A stretch of DNA of 64,000 nucleotides. It comes from Fusobacterium sp. Its GTDB lineage: Bacteria; Fusobacteriota; Fusobacteriia; Fusobacteriales; Fusobacteriaceae. Under the pieces are notes generated by a model. The model was not told the DNA's origin, searched no databases, and saw only the letters and a program-made list of their open reading frames with translations. The stretch's first letter is position 1, and every line of letters begins with the position of its first letter. The translations under genes and the position numbers were made by a program. Below, one piece after another: positions 1-8,445 of the stretch. The stretch lies in NCBI RefSeq assembly GCF_019012925.1, contig NZ_JAGIRL010000031.1:1-64000 (forward strand). The letters are read 5' to 3'.

Positions 1-139
1 TATAGATAAAGAAGTAGAAAAGGCAGTCCAACAGATAGATGAGAATAGATATGATATGGAGCTAGTGAGATATGGAGTAAAAGATATAGTAAAAGTAGGC
101 TATGTGTTTGATGGAAAGAAAGTAATAAGTAATATATAA
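1..139 (+). CDS. C-terminal end of a PD-(D/E)XK-type protein (partial)
   Basis: Only the last 45 codons lie in the window, in the frame starting at base 2, ending at a TAA at 137-139. The piece reads as an amphipathic helix (VEKAVQQIDENRYDMEL) followed by a short strand pair ending in VGYVFDGKKVI. This helix plus GxxFxGKxV ending is what I know from the C-terminal nuclease-like domain (PDDEXK_9, formerly DUF1703) of the AAA-ATPase-like proteins that are multicopy in fusobacteria and Bacteroidetes. The catalytic part is outside the window, so the call rests on the tail only. A hairpin terminator follows directly. Confidence 0.5.
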   Translation, partial: IDKEVEKAVQQIDENRYDMELVRYGVKDIVKVGYVFDGKKVISNI

Positions 140-142
140 TTT

Positions 143-168
143 GTGGAGATATGATTCTCCACTTTTTT
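143..168 (+). terminator. Intrinsic terminator of the partial gene
   Basis: A perfect 7-bp stem, GTGGAGA at 143-149 with TCTCCAC at 156-162, is followed by six T residues at 163-168, four bases after the stop codon of the upstream gene. Confidence 0.85.
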
Positions 169-172
169 ATAT

Positions 173-204
173 AAAAAAACCTGCAAACATATGCTCACAG
201 GTTT
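173..204 (-). terminator. Intrinsic terminator of rubrerythrin
   Basis: On the minus strand AAACCTG (204-198) pairs with CAGGTTT (183-177), followed by a T-run (complement of the A-run 173-179). It lies just after the rubrerythrin stop codon. Confidence 0.75.
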
Positions 205-216
205 ATAACAATCTAA

Positions 217-756
217 TTAGAAGTTTTTAGGTTCAATCATGAAGTACGCTCCAGGGTGTTTACATACTGGGCATAGGTTTGGAGCTTTTTTACCATAGTG
301 AATATGTCCACAGTTCATGCACTCCCAAGCTACCTCTTCATCTCTTTCAAATACCATATTTTCTTTTATATTTTGTAATAACTTTCTATATCTATCTTCG
401 TGTCTTTTTTCTATCTTTGCAACACCTTCAAAAGCTCTAGCTATATCGTCGAATCCCTCTTCTCTAGCTTCTTTAGCGAAAGTTGCATACATATCTGTCC
501 ACTCGTAATTTTCACCTTCAGCAGCATCTAAAAGATTATCTATTGTAGAAGGAACTTCTCCACCTTTTAATAGTTTGAACCATAATTTAGCATGCTCTTT
601 TTCGTTGTTTGCAGTCTCTTCAAATATCTTAGAAATTTGCTCATATCCATCTTTTTTAGCTTTAGAAGCATAATAAGTATATTTATTTCTTGCTTCAGAT
701 TCCCCAGCAAATGCAGTCATTAAGTTTTTTTCAGTTTTACTTCCTTTAAATTCCAT
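217..756 (-). CDS. rbr: Rubrerythrin
   Basis: Non-haem diiron peroxidase that reduces hydrogen peroxide in the cytoplasm of anaerobes. The 179-residue protein has the classical layout: a ferritin-like four-helix domain (residues about 8-130) with Glu19, ENNEKEH-type motif around 52-55 (Glu52, His55), Glu96 and Glu116/His119 as diiron ligand candidates, then a rubredoxin-like C-terminus with Cys146-x2-Cys149 and Cys162-x2-Cys165. The ATG at 756 was chosen because GAGGAGGT sits directly upstream; an in-frame start 15 bases earlier would run through that ribosome site. The gene stands alone, with its own promoter, a PerR-like palindrome and a terminator. Confidence 0.95.
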   Translation of the reverse strand: MEFKGSKTEKNLMTAFAGESEARNKYTYYASKAKKDGYEQISKIFEETANNEKEHAKLWFKLLKGGEVPSTIDNLLDAAEGENYEWTDMYATFAKEAREEGFDDIARAFEGVAKIEKRHEDRYRKLLQNIKENMVFERDEEVAWECMNCGHIHYGKKAPNLCPVCKHPGAYFMIEPKNF

Positions 757-792
757 AGTTAACCTCCTCAAATTACTAATTTTTTTCTAAAT

Positions 793-807
793 TTGTAATG
801 CTTACAA
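793..807 (-). promoter_or_regulatory. PerR-like operator upstream of rubrerythrin
   Basis: TTGTAATGCTTACAA is a palindrome with perfect TTGTAA/TTACAA arms. It agrees at 12 of 14 defined positions with the PerR box known from Bacillus (TTATAATNATTATAA). It lies two bases downstream of the -10 element, where a bound repressor would block transcription. Control by a PerR/Fur-family protein is inference; no such regulator is in the window. Confidence 0.65.
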
Positions 808-809
808 TT

Positions 810-838
810 ATGATATCACTTTTATACTTATATGTCAA
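810..838 (-). promoter_or_regulatory. Sigma-70 promoter of rubrerythrin
   Basis: On the minus strand a perfect -35 TTGACA (838-833) is followed after 17 bp by TATCAT (815-810), 5 of 6 matches to the -10 consensus. The start codon is about 54 bases further on. Confidence 0.8.
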
Positions 839-846
839 ATATTTTT

Positions 847-3408
847 TTACATATAGGCTAGTATATCTTTAGTACACTTAACCTTTTCTCCTTTTTTTAT
901 TCTCTCTAGTAGTAATTTTTTCTCTCTAATTGGAAGTATATTACTAAATACCCCCTCTTGCTCTATTGAAAAATTATCAATGATTTCAATATTGTTAGGA
1001 ATATCATACTCATCAACAATCTTATTAAAATTAGATAGCTCCAAGTTTTTATTTGATATAATTAAGGCTCTTTTGTTATCTAAAAGAGAGTAATCAATCT
1101 CTTTATCAATTATATAGAAACTATATCCCTCTATGAACTCATCAGATATATCTAGAGTGTTAAGTAATCTTTGGTTAGGGGTTGAATCAGTAATATATAC
1201 TACTCTCTCTTCTAAGCTTTTATAGTAAAGTGAGATAGTTTCAAGTATAGTATTGATCCCCCTTCCTTTAGAAGCCACTAATACACTATTTTTTTTCTCT
1301 TTAAATATAGAGGCTAGAGTCTTTTTCTGTATACTATTGTAATTGAATTCCCCTATTAGAAAATTTTTAATATCTCTAAATAACTCATTTTGCTTAATTG
1401 AGTATGAGTTAAATTCATAATCTCTATCAATAACTAGATGTATATTGTAGTTTTCCTCTTTTAATATAACATCTTTTATTGTAACTTTAAATTCATAATT
1501 ATAGTTTTTTCTTAACTCCAGAAGAAGATAGGAAGTTTGATTATCCAATGTAGTTAGATAGTTCCTATTGTGAGTTAGATCCACCTCATTATCTTGATAT
1601 ACAAGTTTCAAATCATTATTATCAAGTTTTTTTCTAGTGTAGATAACAGTTTCTAGTGGAAATACACTATTATATAGGTTGTAGTATTTTTCAATGTAAT
1701 TTTCTTTGATCTGCGGGAGTTGTATATCTTCAATATACATCTTATATTGGTATCTATCTTTATATACCTCCAATTTTAATTTAAAGGCTATATCAACCTT
1801 TGTAAGAGTAACGATCTCATTAAATATATCCTCACTATTAAACCAGACACAGTTTTTGATCTCCATATTATCCTTTTTTACATTGAGCATAATATGATTT
1901 TTCTCTTTTCCAATAGCTCTAACACCAGATATCTCACAATCTCTCAATACAAATAGTGGTGATGGATTTCCAAAACCGAATGGTTCAAGAGTAGAGATCT
2001 TCTCTAAAAAGTCATAGGATATCTTATAGGCTGGGATAGATATATCTATCTTAACAGGTTTGATAAGAGAGGTTTCAGAGATTGTATTTTTAGCATATTC
2101 ATTTATTCTCTTAGAGAACTCCTCAATCTTATCAATCTCAATAGAAAAACCAGCAGCTCCAGCATGTCCACCATATTTTACAAAGAGCTCCTTCATTGAG
2201 TTGAGAGCTTCGATTATATTAAATCCCTCAATACTTCTACAAGATGCAGTAGCTATCCCCTCATCTTTTTTTATCTCCATAATGATGGTAGGCTTATAGT
2301 ATCTATCTAAAATTTTTGAGGCAACTATACCTATAACTCCATGATGAAAGCCTTCCTCTGCAACTACTAGCACACTATTTTCAAAGAGTTTTTTACTCTC
2401 TATCTTGTGTGTAGCTTTTTCTAAAATTAGCTCTTGAATCTCTTTTCTCTCACTGTTTTTAGTAAGTAACTCATCAATTATTTTGCTACATACTCTATGA
2501 TCTTTTTCAATGAATAATTCCACTGCTCTTTTGGCATCTTCTAATCTACCAGCAGCATTGAATATAGGGGCGATTATAAAGCCAATATCATAGGTTGTAA
2601 ATTTTCTAGTTTTGTAATCTTCAAAAATTTTCTTAATTAGCATACTGATACCTAATGAGTGACTTCTCTTAAGTTTCTCCATACCAAATTTTGTAAATAC
2701 TCTATTCTCTTCCATCAGAGGAACTATATCAGCTACTGTACCAATAGCTACAATATCTAGATATTTAAAGATCTCCTCTCTCTTTCCTAGTTTTTCAAAA
2801 AGAGCAAGCATTAGCATAAAAGCAGTACCAACTCCAGCTAGAGATTTAAAAGAAAATTCATTATCTATTCTTTTAGGATTTATAACAGCAAAAGCTGGTG
2901 GATTTCCGTTGTTGATTTCGTGGTGATCAGTTATAATCACATCAATTCCTAGAGAGTTAGCTAGTTCTATCTCTGAGTGTGAAGAGATTCCACAGTCAAC
3001 AGTAATTATTATTTTACCCCCTTGAGAAGCTATATATCTAATAGCATCTTTATTCAATCCATACCCTTCATCTCTCAATGGTATGTAGTATTTAGGTATG
3101 AAATCTAGTTCACTTAGAGCAAGATAACAAAGGGAAGTAGAGGTGATTCCATCTACATCATAATCTCCATATATCCAGATCTCTTCACCACTTTCTTTAG
3201 CTTGTATGATTCTCTCTATAGCTTTATCCACATCTTTTAGAAGTGATGGAGATTGTATATTATCTAAAGATGGATTTATAAAACTATATATCTCCTCATC
3301 TTTAGTTATGTTTCTGTTGTTTAATAAATTAAGAATATCTCTATCAATATTAAGTTTAGAGTTGGAGTTTGACTCCATATCTCTATATATCCATCTAGTA
3401 TTTCTCAT
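847..3408 (-). CDS. recJ: Single-stranded-DNA exonuclease RecJ with long C-terminal extension
   Basis: 5'-3' single-strand exonuclease of recombination and repair. The DHH phosphoesterase core is clear: YGDYDVDG around residues 80-87 (Mn-binding Asp), TVDCG near 136-140 and TDHHE at 160-164, followed by the DHHA1 region with GGHAGAAGFS. At 853 residues it is far longer than the roughly 570-residue proteobacterial RecJ. The extra C-terminal part contains ASKGRGINT at about 712-720, which resembles a Walker A loop whose Lys is replaced by Ile, followed by a VVYITDS strand; I read this as a decayed P-loop NTPase domain, by inference. Start at 3408 has AGGAGAG upstream. It lies 14 bases after the TPR/transglycosylase gene and is probably co-transcribed with it. 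Confidence 0.92.
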   Translation of the reverse strand: MRNTRWIYRDMESNSNSKLNIDRDILNLLNNRNITKDEEIYSFINPSLDNIQSPSLLKDVDKAIERIIQAKESGEEIWIYGDYDVDGITSTSLCYLALSELDFIPKYYIPLRDEGYGLNKDAIRYIASQGGKIIITVDCGISSHSEIELANSLGIDVIITDHHEINNGNPPAFAVINPKRIDNEFSFKSLAGVGTAFMLMLALFEKLGKREEIFKYLDIVAIGTVADIVPLMEENRVFTKFGMEKLKRSHSLGISMLIKKIFEDYKTRKFTTYDIGFIIAPIFNAAGRLEDAKRAVELFIEKDHRVCSKIIDELLTKNSERKEIQELILEKATHKIESKKLFENSVLVVAEEGFHHGVIGIVASKILDRYYKPTIIMEIKKDEGIATASCRSIEGFNIIEALNSMKELFVKYGGHAGAAGFSIEIDKIEEFSKRINEYAKNTISETSLIKPVKIDISIPAYKISYDFLEKISTLEPFGFGNPSPLFVLRDCEISGVRAIGKEKNHIMLNVKKDNMEIKNCVWFNSEDIFNEIVTLTKVDIAFKLKLEVYKDRYQYKMYIEDIQLPQIKENYIEKYYNLYNSVFPLETVIYTRKKLDNNDLKLVYQDNEVDLTHNRNYLTTLDNQTSYLLLELRKNYNYEFKVTIKDVILKEENYNIHLVIDRDYEFNSYSIKQNELFRDIKNFLIGEFNYNSIQKKTLASIFKEKKNSVLVASKGRGINTILETISLYYKSLEERVVYITDSTPNQRLLNTLDISDEFIEGYSFYIIDKEIDYSLLDNKRALIISNKNLELSNFNKIVDEYDIPNNIEIIDNFSIEQEGVFSNILPIREKKLLLERIKKGEKVKCTKDILAYM

Positions 3409-3422
3409 AGTTACTCTCCTTG

Positions 3423-5261
3423 TTAAAAATTGTATAATCTTGTATAAAAAATATAGGTAATGAAAAGGTTTTGAAGAAAGAATCTCTCCTCTGGCTCTAT
3501 AATAGAGGCAAGGTTAATATCATTAGTATAATCAAAATAGATTCTCTTCAAATACTCATCTCCATAGATATAGGCTATCAAAGCTTTGATATTATTTCCC
3601 TCATATTTATCTAGGTATGTTTTTAGGATCTTAACTCCCTCTTCCATATTTCTATCCACATTGAAATAATCAAAGAATATAGTGGGATTTTCCTCATAAG
3701 GTATATTCATAATACCAATTTTAGATCCATCAGAGATATGATAGGGATTAAAACCAGTAATCTCATGTATAATAGTATAGACAAGCTCTTGAGGAACTTG
3801 GTATTTTTTAGAATACTTATCAATTATATTGCTATAATAAAGAGGAAAGTTGTATTTAATAAGTCCTCTATATTTAGAAAACTCTCCTAAATGTTTTTTT
3901 GAGTTTCTAAAAGCTAATTCATAAAACTCACCATTTTCCAATATGGTTGTGATAGCAAGAGCTGATTTGGTAGTATGATTATCCATAAAACTACTTTTTT
4001 CTACTGCAACTTTTAATATAGCTCTATCTCTCAGTTTCGATATTTTTGAAATCTGCTCAACCTCTGCAATATCTCCAACCTGTAAAAAATTGTCAGGAAG
4101 AGTTTCAAAATTATTAATTATATTAGTAGAAAAATTAAAAAGGTTGGCTAATGAGTTTAAAGATATTTCAGAGTAATTTTCATTTAAGTTGTTAAAATAT
4201 AGTCCAACATAGGAGTTTGGATATTTTTTGCTGATAGCCTCAACAGCACGATTAAGATTTTTTGTATCTTTCAAAGCAAAATATGAGATAGCTGCCATAG
4301 AGTCAGTGATTATATTTTTATTTTGAATTTTTTTCAAAGCATTGAGAGCTTCAGGATAATCCTCTAGTGAAAAATAGATACTAGCTATATAGAAATTTGC
4401 CTTTGAAAAATACTCGCCACTCTTTATATTTGAGAAGAGATAGAGTGCTCTAGAGAAATCACGATTTTTGTAGTAAGTAAGTCCTCTATAGAAATCGTAT
4501 AGATCCTTTAATTGAGAATCATTCTCACTGGTAATAGCTAGAAGTTTCTCTTGAGAATGAGAGTCTAATAGAAGTTTGAGGTATGAACTCATAACTCTTT
4601 CTCTCTCTTTTTCTGTCAGAGTATTTTTCTCTAAAATTAAAGTATAGAGTTTTTCCTCATATCCATACTCTTTTTTAGAGTGAAAATAGTTTCCTATTTT
4701 TAAAAGCTCATCAGTTGTAAAATTATCTACAACTGAAAAATCATAGTTAAATTTTAATCGTAATTTATATTCATCTTTAATAGATATTTTACTTAGAATA
4801 GTTAAAGCTTCCTTCTCATAATAAGCTATAAAGGGGTAATATACATCTGAATCAATCATTTTTAGATAGAGGGTTCCCTTTTCAATATTTCCAATTTTGA
4901 ATAGTGAATCTCCAAGGGCAAAGTTTTTTTCAGCTAAAAAGTGAATATTCTCTACTTTGAAGTTTTCACTGATAAATATTTCTGGACTAGAGACTACTTT
5001 CTCTAAAAAATATGCAGAATTTTCATAATCTTTTAGCTGATAGTAGTTCATACCAATATAGAAATATGGATAGTTGTTATCAAATATATCAGATTTAGAA
5101 AAGCTTTTTAAAAGTGCTTCAAAATTGAGTTTTGCCTCATTAAAGTTTTTATTGTAATAAGCATCTTTTCCATTGAGAAAAAGAGTGTAGTCATCATTAG
5201 ATTGTGAAAAACTATTTATAAACAGAGTTAAAAAAATAAATAGAGTAAAAATTCTTTTCAT
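3423..5261 (-). CDS. Exported TPR protein with degenerate lytic-transglycosylase (SLT) domain
   Basis: A 612-residue exported protein: N-terminal signal peptide (MKRIFTLFIFLTLFINSFSQ), a long helical-repeat region of TPR type (repeated NKNFNEAK / YYQLKDYENSA / YFSLEDYPEAL units, residues about 25-380), and a C-terminal segment at about 490-580 resembling the Slt70 lysozyme-like domain (QELVYTIIHEITGFNP, then GIMNI). In active enzymes the motif reads xxxESxFNP and GxMQ; here the Glu position holds Ile501 with a Glu one residue earlier, and GLMQ is GIMN, so activity is doubtful. The ATG at 5261 was chosen because GAGGTG precedes it by six bases; the in-frame start at 5276 would contain that ribosome site. 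Likely periplasmic, wall-associated. recJ follows closely. Confidence 0.7.
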   Translation of the reverse strand: MKRIFTLFIFLTLFINSFSQSNDDYTLFLNGKDAYYNKNFNEAKLNFEALLKSFSKSDIFDNNYPYFYIGMNYYQLKDYENSAYFLEKVVSSPEIFISENFKVENIHFLAEKNFALGDSLFKIGNIEKGTLYLKMIDSDVYYPFIAYYEKEALTILSKISIKDEYKLRLKFNYDFSVVDNFTTDELLKIGNYFHSKKEYGYEEKLYTLILEKNTLTEKERERVMSSYLKLLLDSHSQEKLLAITSENDSQLKDLYDFYRGLTYYKNRDFSRALYLFSNIKSGEYFSKANFYIASIYFSLEDYPEALNALKKIQNKNIITDSMAAISYFALKDTKNLNRAVEAISKKYPNSYVGLYFNNLNENYSEISLNSLANLFNFSTNIINNFETLPDNFLQVGDIAEVEQISKISKLRDRAILKVAVEKSSFMDNHTTKSALAITTILENGEFYELAFRNSKKHLGEFSKYRGLIKYNFPLYYSNIIDKYSKKYQVPQELVYTIIHEITGFNPYHISDGSKIGIMNIPYEENPTIFFDYFNVDRNMEEGVKILKTYLDKYEGNNIKALIAYIYGDEYLKRIYFDYTNDINLASIIEPEERFFLQNLFITYIFYTRLYNF

Positions 5262-5292
5262 AATACACCTCGACAATATACTTTCTTATATA

Positions 5293-5321
5293 ATTATCTC
5301 AAAATAACAAAAAAATGGCAA
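5293..5321 (-). promoter_or_regulatory. Promoter of the TPR/transglycosylase-like gene and recJ
   Basis: Minus-strand TTGCCA (5321-5316), 17-bp spacer, GATAAT (5298-5293): each element matches 5 of 6 consensus bases, about 32 bases before the start codon at 5261. Confidence 0.7.
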
Positions 5322-5340
5322 TCTATTTTCTAAAAAAACC

Positions 5341-5369
5341 TTGAAATTATTCATAAATTATAAGATAAT
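5341..5369 (+). promoter_or_regulatory. Promoter of the mutL-lysS operon
   Basis: TTGAAA at 5341-5346 and GATAAT at 5364-5369 are separated by 17 bp; both match 5 of 6 consensus positions. The TTG start of mutL lies about 37 bases downstream. Confidence 0.65.
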
Positions 5370-5405
5370 TAAATTGAACATTTATATTTTATAGGAGGTG
5401 AAATT

Positions 5406-7229
5406 TTGGGAAAAATAAAGATATTAGATGAGTCTGTATCAAATATAATAGCAGCTGGAGAGGTAGTGGAAAATCCAGCTAGTATGATAAAAGAACTGTT
5501 GGAAAACTCTTTAGATGCAGAGAGTAAGAGTATAAAGATAGAGATAAAAAATGGTGGTAGAGATGTTACAATCACTGATGATGGAGTAGGAATGTCACAG
5601 GAGGATCTTCTACTTTCAATAGAGAGACATGCAACAAGCAAGATAAAGGAGAAAGAGGATCTTTACAACCTTTATACCTATGGATTTAGAGGTGAAGCAC
5701 TCTCCTCTATTAGTGCTGTATCAAGATTGACACTCTCTTCTAAAACAGAGGCTGATGAGTTGGGAAGTCAGATAACAGTATTGGGTGGAAAGGTAACGAG
5801 TTTAAAGAGTATACAGAGAAATAAGGGAACTACTATTGAGATAAAGGAGCTTTTTTTCAATACTCCAGCTAGATTAAAATTTTTAAGAAAACCAACAACT
5901 GAATATCTAAATATCAAGGATATCATAATCCAAGAGGCACTATCTAATCCAGAAGTGGCTATATCTTTGATAATTGATGGAAAGGAGAGTATAAAAACTT
6001 CTGGAAATGGGATAGATAATGCTATTGTTGAGATATTTGGAAGAAATGTTTTGAAAAATGTAAAAAAATTTCCATTGGGATACTTGGGAAATGGAGCTTT
6101 GTACAGAAGTAGTAAGGACTCTATATTTACATTTGTCAATAATAGAATGGTGAAGTCTAAGATAATAGAGACAGCAGTAATAGACGGATACTATACAAAG
6201 TTGATGAAGGGAAAATATCCATTTGCAATAGTATTTTTAGAGGTAGATCCTAAAAATGTAGATGTGAATGTACATCCTTCTAAAAAAGTGGTAAAATTTG
6301 ATGATGAGGATAGAATATATAGGTATGTTCTAAATGAGATTGAAAAAAGTTTTGAAAGAGATGATGAGTTTGTATCGCCTACTTTAGAGGAGAAAATTGA
6401 AAAAGATGAGAAAAAATATCTTGATTTTTCAGAGTTTGAGAGATTTACTCCAATGAAGGCAGAGCCACAGAAAATTCTTGAGATACCAGTAGAAGAGAAA
6501 ATAGTGGTAGAAAAAGAGGAGATTAGCTATCCAGTAGAGGAGAGAGAAGAGCCTGAAGAAGTAGTGGAAAGTGTAAAAGAACCTCCAGTTAAATATGAAA
6601 AAATTGAGAAAACTGAGGAAAAGCTACCTAAAATTGAAAAAGATGAGAAAAAACCGGAGAAGAGAGAGATAAACTTTAAAGTTATGGGGCAGGTTTTTGA
6701 CACCTTTATTTTAGTGGAGAGAGATGGTGTTTTTGAGATCTATGATCAACACATTGTACATGAGAGAATCCTGTATGAAAAATTAAAAAAACAGTATTAT
6801 GGGACAGAGGTTAGTATGCAACAACTACTTGTTCCAGTAAGGGTTTTAGTTGATCCAAGAGAGAAAGAGATAATCTTTGAAAATAGTGAGAATTTTTTAA
6901 AGGCAGGATTTGAGATAGATAGATTTTCAGATAATGAGATTTTGATAAGAGCAATACCGATAATTGATCTGAGAGATAGTATTGAGAATATATTTAGAAA
7001 TATTTTAAAAAATATTAAGGAGAATAGAAATCTAGATATAAGAGAGAGCATCTTGATCTCAATGTCTTGTAGAGGAGCCATTAAAGCCAATGAGAAATTG
7101 GAGATTTCAGAGATGGAGAAGATAATAAGAGAGTTGCATGAGATAGGGGAATACACCTGTCCTCATGGAAGACCAATAATTGTAAAGATAACAAGAGATG
7201 ATCTAGAAAAACTTTTTAAAAGGAAATAA
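5406..7229 (+). CDS. mutL: DNA mismatch repair protein MutL (endonuclease type)
   Basis: Matchmaker and nicking endonuclease of mismatch repair. The N-terminal GHKL ATPase shows the family motifs IAAGEVVENP (with Glu for ATP hydrolysis), DDGVGM, RHATSK and YGFRGEAL within residues 15-105. A Glu/Lys-rich linker spans about 320-415. The C-terminal dimerisation domain carries DQHIVHERILYE, the DQHA-x2-E-x4-E endonuclease motif with Ala changed to Ile, and the zinc-associated CPHGRP motif near the end, so it is the nicking type used by bacteria without MutH. The start codon is TTG at 5406, five bases after AGGAGGTG. mutS is not in the window. First gene of a six-gene operon; rlmH begins 11 bases after its stop. 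Confidence 0.95.
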   Translation: MGKIKILDESVSNIIAAGEVVENPASMIKELLENSLDAESKSIKIEIKNGGRDVTITDDGVGMSQEDLLLSIERHATSKIKEKEDLYNLYTYGFRGEALSSISAVSRLTLSSKTEADELGSQITVLGGKVTSLKSIQRNKGTTIEIKELFFNTPARLKFLRKPTTEYLNIKDIIIQEALSNPEVAISLIIDGKESIKTSGNGIDNAIVEIFGRNVLKNVKKFPLGYLGNGALYRSSKDSIFTFVNNRMVKSKIIETAVIDGYYTKLMKGKYPFAIVFLEVDPKNVDVNVHPSKKVVKFDDEDRIYRYVLNEIEKSFERDDEFVSPTLEEKIEKDEKKYLDFSEFERFTPMKAEPQKILEIPVEEKIVVEKEEISYPVEEREEPEEVVESVKEPPVKYEKIEKTEEKLPKIEKDEKKPEKREINFKVMGQVFDTFILVERDGVFEIYDQHIVHERILYEKLKKQYYGTEVSMQQLLVPVRVLVDPREKEIIFENSENFLKAGFEIDRFSDNEILIRAIPIIDLRDSIENIFRNILKNIKENRNLDIRESILISMSCRGAIKANEKLEISEMEKIIRELHEIGEYTCPHGRPIIVKITRDDLEKLFKRK

Positions 7230-7240
7230 GGAGAGTAGAT

Positions 7241-7708
7241 TTGAATATTAATATCGTTTGTATAGGTAAGGTAAAGGATAAATATATAATTGAGGGAATA
7301 AATGAGTTCTTGAAAAGAATGCAATCTTTTGCTAAAATGAAGATAGTAGAATTGAAAGAGGATGGGAATGATAGCAACAGAAATATGTCGATAGAGAAGG
7401 AATCTGAAGATATATTAAGGAGCTTAGAAAAATTAGGTGGATACAATATACTGCTTGATATTCAAGGAAAGAATTACTCATCTGAGGAGATGGCACAGGA
7501 GATAGAGAGGATAACTGTAAAAGGAGATAGTACAATAAATTTTGTAATAGGTGGTTCTTATGGAGTGTCACAAAGAGTGAGAGAGGCTAGTCAAATGAGA
7601 CTTAGCTTTTCAAAGATGACATTTCCTCATCAGTTGATGAGATTGATACTTACTGAGCAGATATATAGATGGTTTAGTATAATAAATAATGGAAAATATC
7701 ATAAATAA
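7241..7708 (+). CDS. rlmH: 23S rRNA pseudouridine-1915 N3-methyltransferase RlmH
   Basis: SPOUT-class methyltransferase acting on pseudouridine 1915 of helix 69 in 23S rRNA, on assembled ribosomes. At 155 residues it has the family length. Motifs seen: N-terminal INIVCIGKVKDKY, the SAM-binding knot FVIGGSYGVS, then SKMTFPHQLMRLILTEQIYRW, and the conserved YHK C-terminus. The start codon is TTG at 7241, with GGAGAG upstream; no better in-frame ATG precedes the conserved beginning. It is the second gene of the mutL operon. Confidence 0.95.
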   Translation: MNINIVCIGKVKDKYIIEGINEFLKRMQSFAKMKIVELKEDGNDSNRNMSIEKESEDILRSLEKLGGYNILLDIQGKNYSSEEMAQEIERITVKGDSTINFVIGGSYGVSQRVREASQMRLSFSKMTFPHQLMRLILTEQIYRWFSIINNGKYHK

Positions 7709-7722
7709 AGGGAGGAATAATT

Positions 7723-8064
7723 ATGTATTCACAGGGAGAAACTTTTTATTACAATATAGATGATGAGGAGTTTGAATTAAGCGTAGTTGAAAATATATCA
7801 ATGAGAGATAAGGAGTATATCATAGCAGAGGATTATGATGGAGAGCTTCATGTATTTGATTATGATGAAGATGAGGAGGAGATCTATCTTATGGAGGACT
7901 CAGATGCTATGGAAGTAATAGAGTTCTGGCAAAATGAGTATCTTGATGGTGAGGATATTGGAGACTATGAAGATGATGAGTACTATGATAGAGAAGATGA
8001 AGAGTACGGGGATAGATACGACAATGAAGATTATTATGAAGATGATGAAGAGGAATATTATTAA
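7723..8064 (+). CDS. Acidic DUF1292-family protein
   Basis: A 113-residue protein with a beta-rich N-terminal part of DUF1292 type (TFYYNIDDEEFELSVVE, then YIIAEDYDGELHVFDYDEDEE, then a short helix) as in YrzB of Bacillus. The last 35 residues are almost only Asp, Glu and Tyr (low complexity, strongly acidic), longer than usual for the family. Function is unknown; DUF1292 genes often sit near RNA-modification or ribosome genes, consistent with rlmH upstream. GGGAGG precedes the ATG. Its stop overlaps the next start as TAATG, so translation is probably coupled. Confidence 0.75.
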   Translation: MYSQGETFYYNIDDEEFELSVVENISMRDKEYIIAEDYDGELHVFDYDEDEEEIYLMEDSDAMEVIEFWQNEYLDGEDIGDYEDDEYYDREDEEYGDRYDNEDYYEDDEEEYY

Positions 8065-8435
8065 TGAGTAGATTTATTATAAAGAATACAGATAGTTATG
8101 GAGAAAAGAGTTTTGAAAAGGTTGAGGGAACTCTATCTCAAGAGAATGGGCAACTGATATATAGATATAACAGTAGATTGGGAGAGTGTGAGTTAATAGT
8201 AAGTCCAAGAAGAGTTATCATATCTAGAAAAGGAGAGGTATCTGCTATTATAGATGTGGATCTAGATAGAGTGACAGAATTTAACTATGTTACTAAAGAG
8301 ATGAGAAAGCTATTTAAGATACAAGGGGAGAAGATAGAAGTAGATGAGATGAACTCTATTGTAGAATTTTCTTATAAGATCTTTGAGGGTAACGAGGAGT
8401 TAAATAGAATAACTATAGGAATAAAGAGTTACTAA
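8064..8435 (+). CDS. DUF1934 (YwiB-like) beta-barrel protein
   Basis: A 123-residue, mostly beta-strand protein with the outline of DUF1934 proteins: an N-terminal strand pair, a YRYNSRLGECELIV segment, RRVIISRKGEV, and a C-terminal ITIGIKSY strand. The family has a lipocalin-like fold with no known biochemical role. No signal peptide, so cytoplasmic. It overlaps the DUF1292 gene by one base and is followed after 10 bases by a lipoprotein gene. Family assignment rests on the pattern of strands and a few conserved residues, so it is moderately sure. Confidence 0.55.
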   Translation: MSRFIIKNTDSYGEKSFEKVEGTLSQENGQLIYRYNSRLGECELIVSPRRVIISRKGEVSAIIDVDLDRVTEFNYVTKEMRKLFKIQGEKIEVDEMNSIVEFSYKIFEGNEELNRITIGIKSY

Positions 8436-8445
8436 TGGAGGAGAT

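Noticed and set aside
5768..6139. Open frame antisense to mutL
   Set aside because: Shadow of mutL codon bias; no ribosome site and no recognisable motif.
7723..8064. Repetitive GAT/GAA-rich end of the DUF1292 gene as a DNA tandem repeat
   Set aside because: The bases are not a regular tandem array; the pattern is explained by an acidic protein tail.
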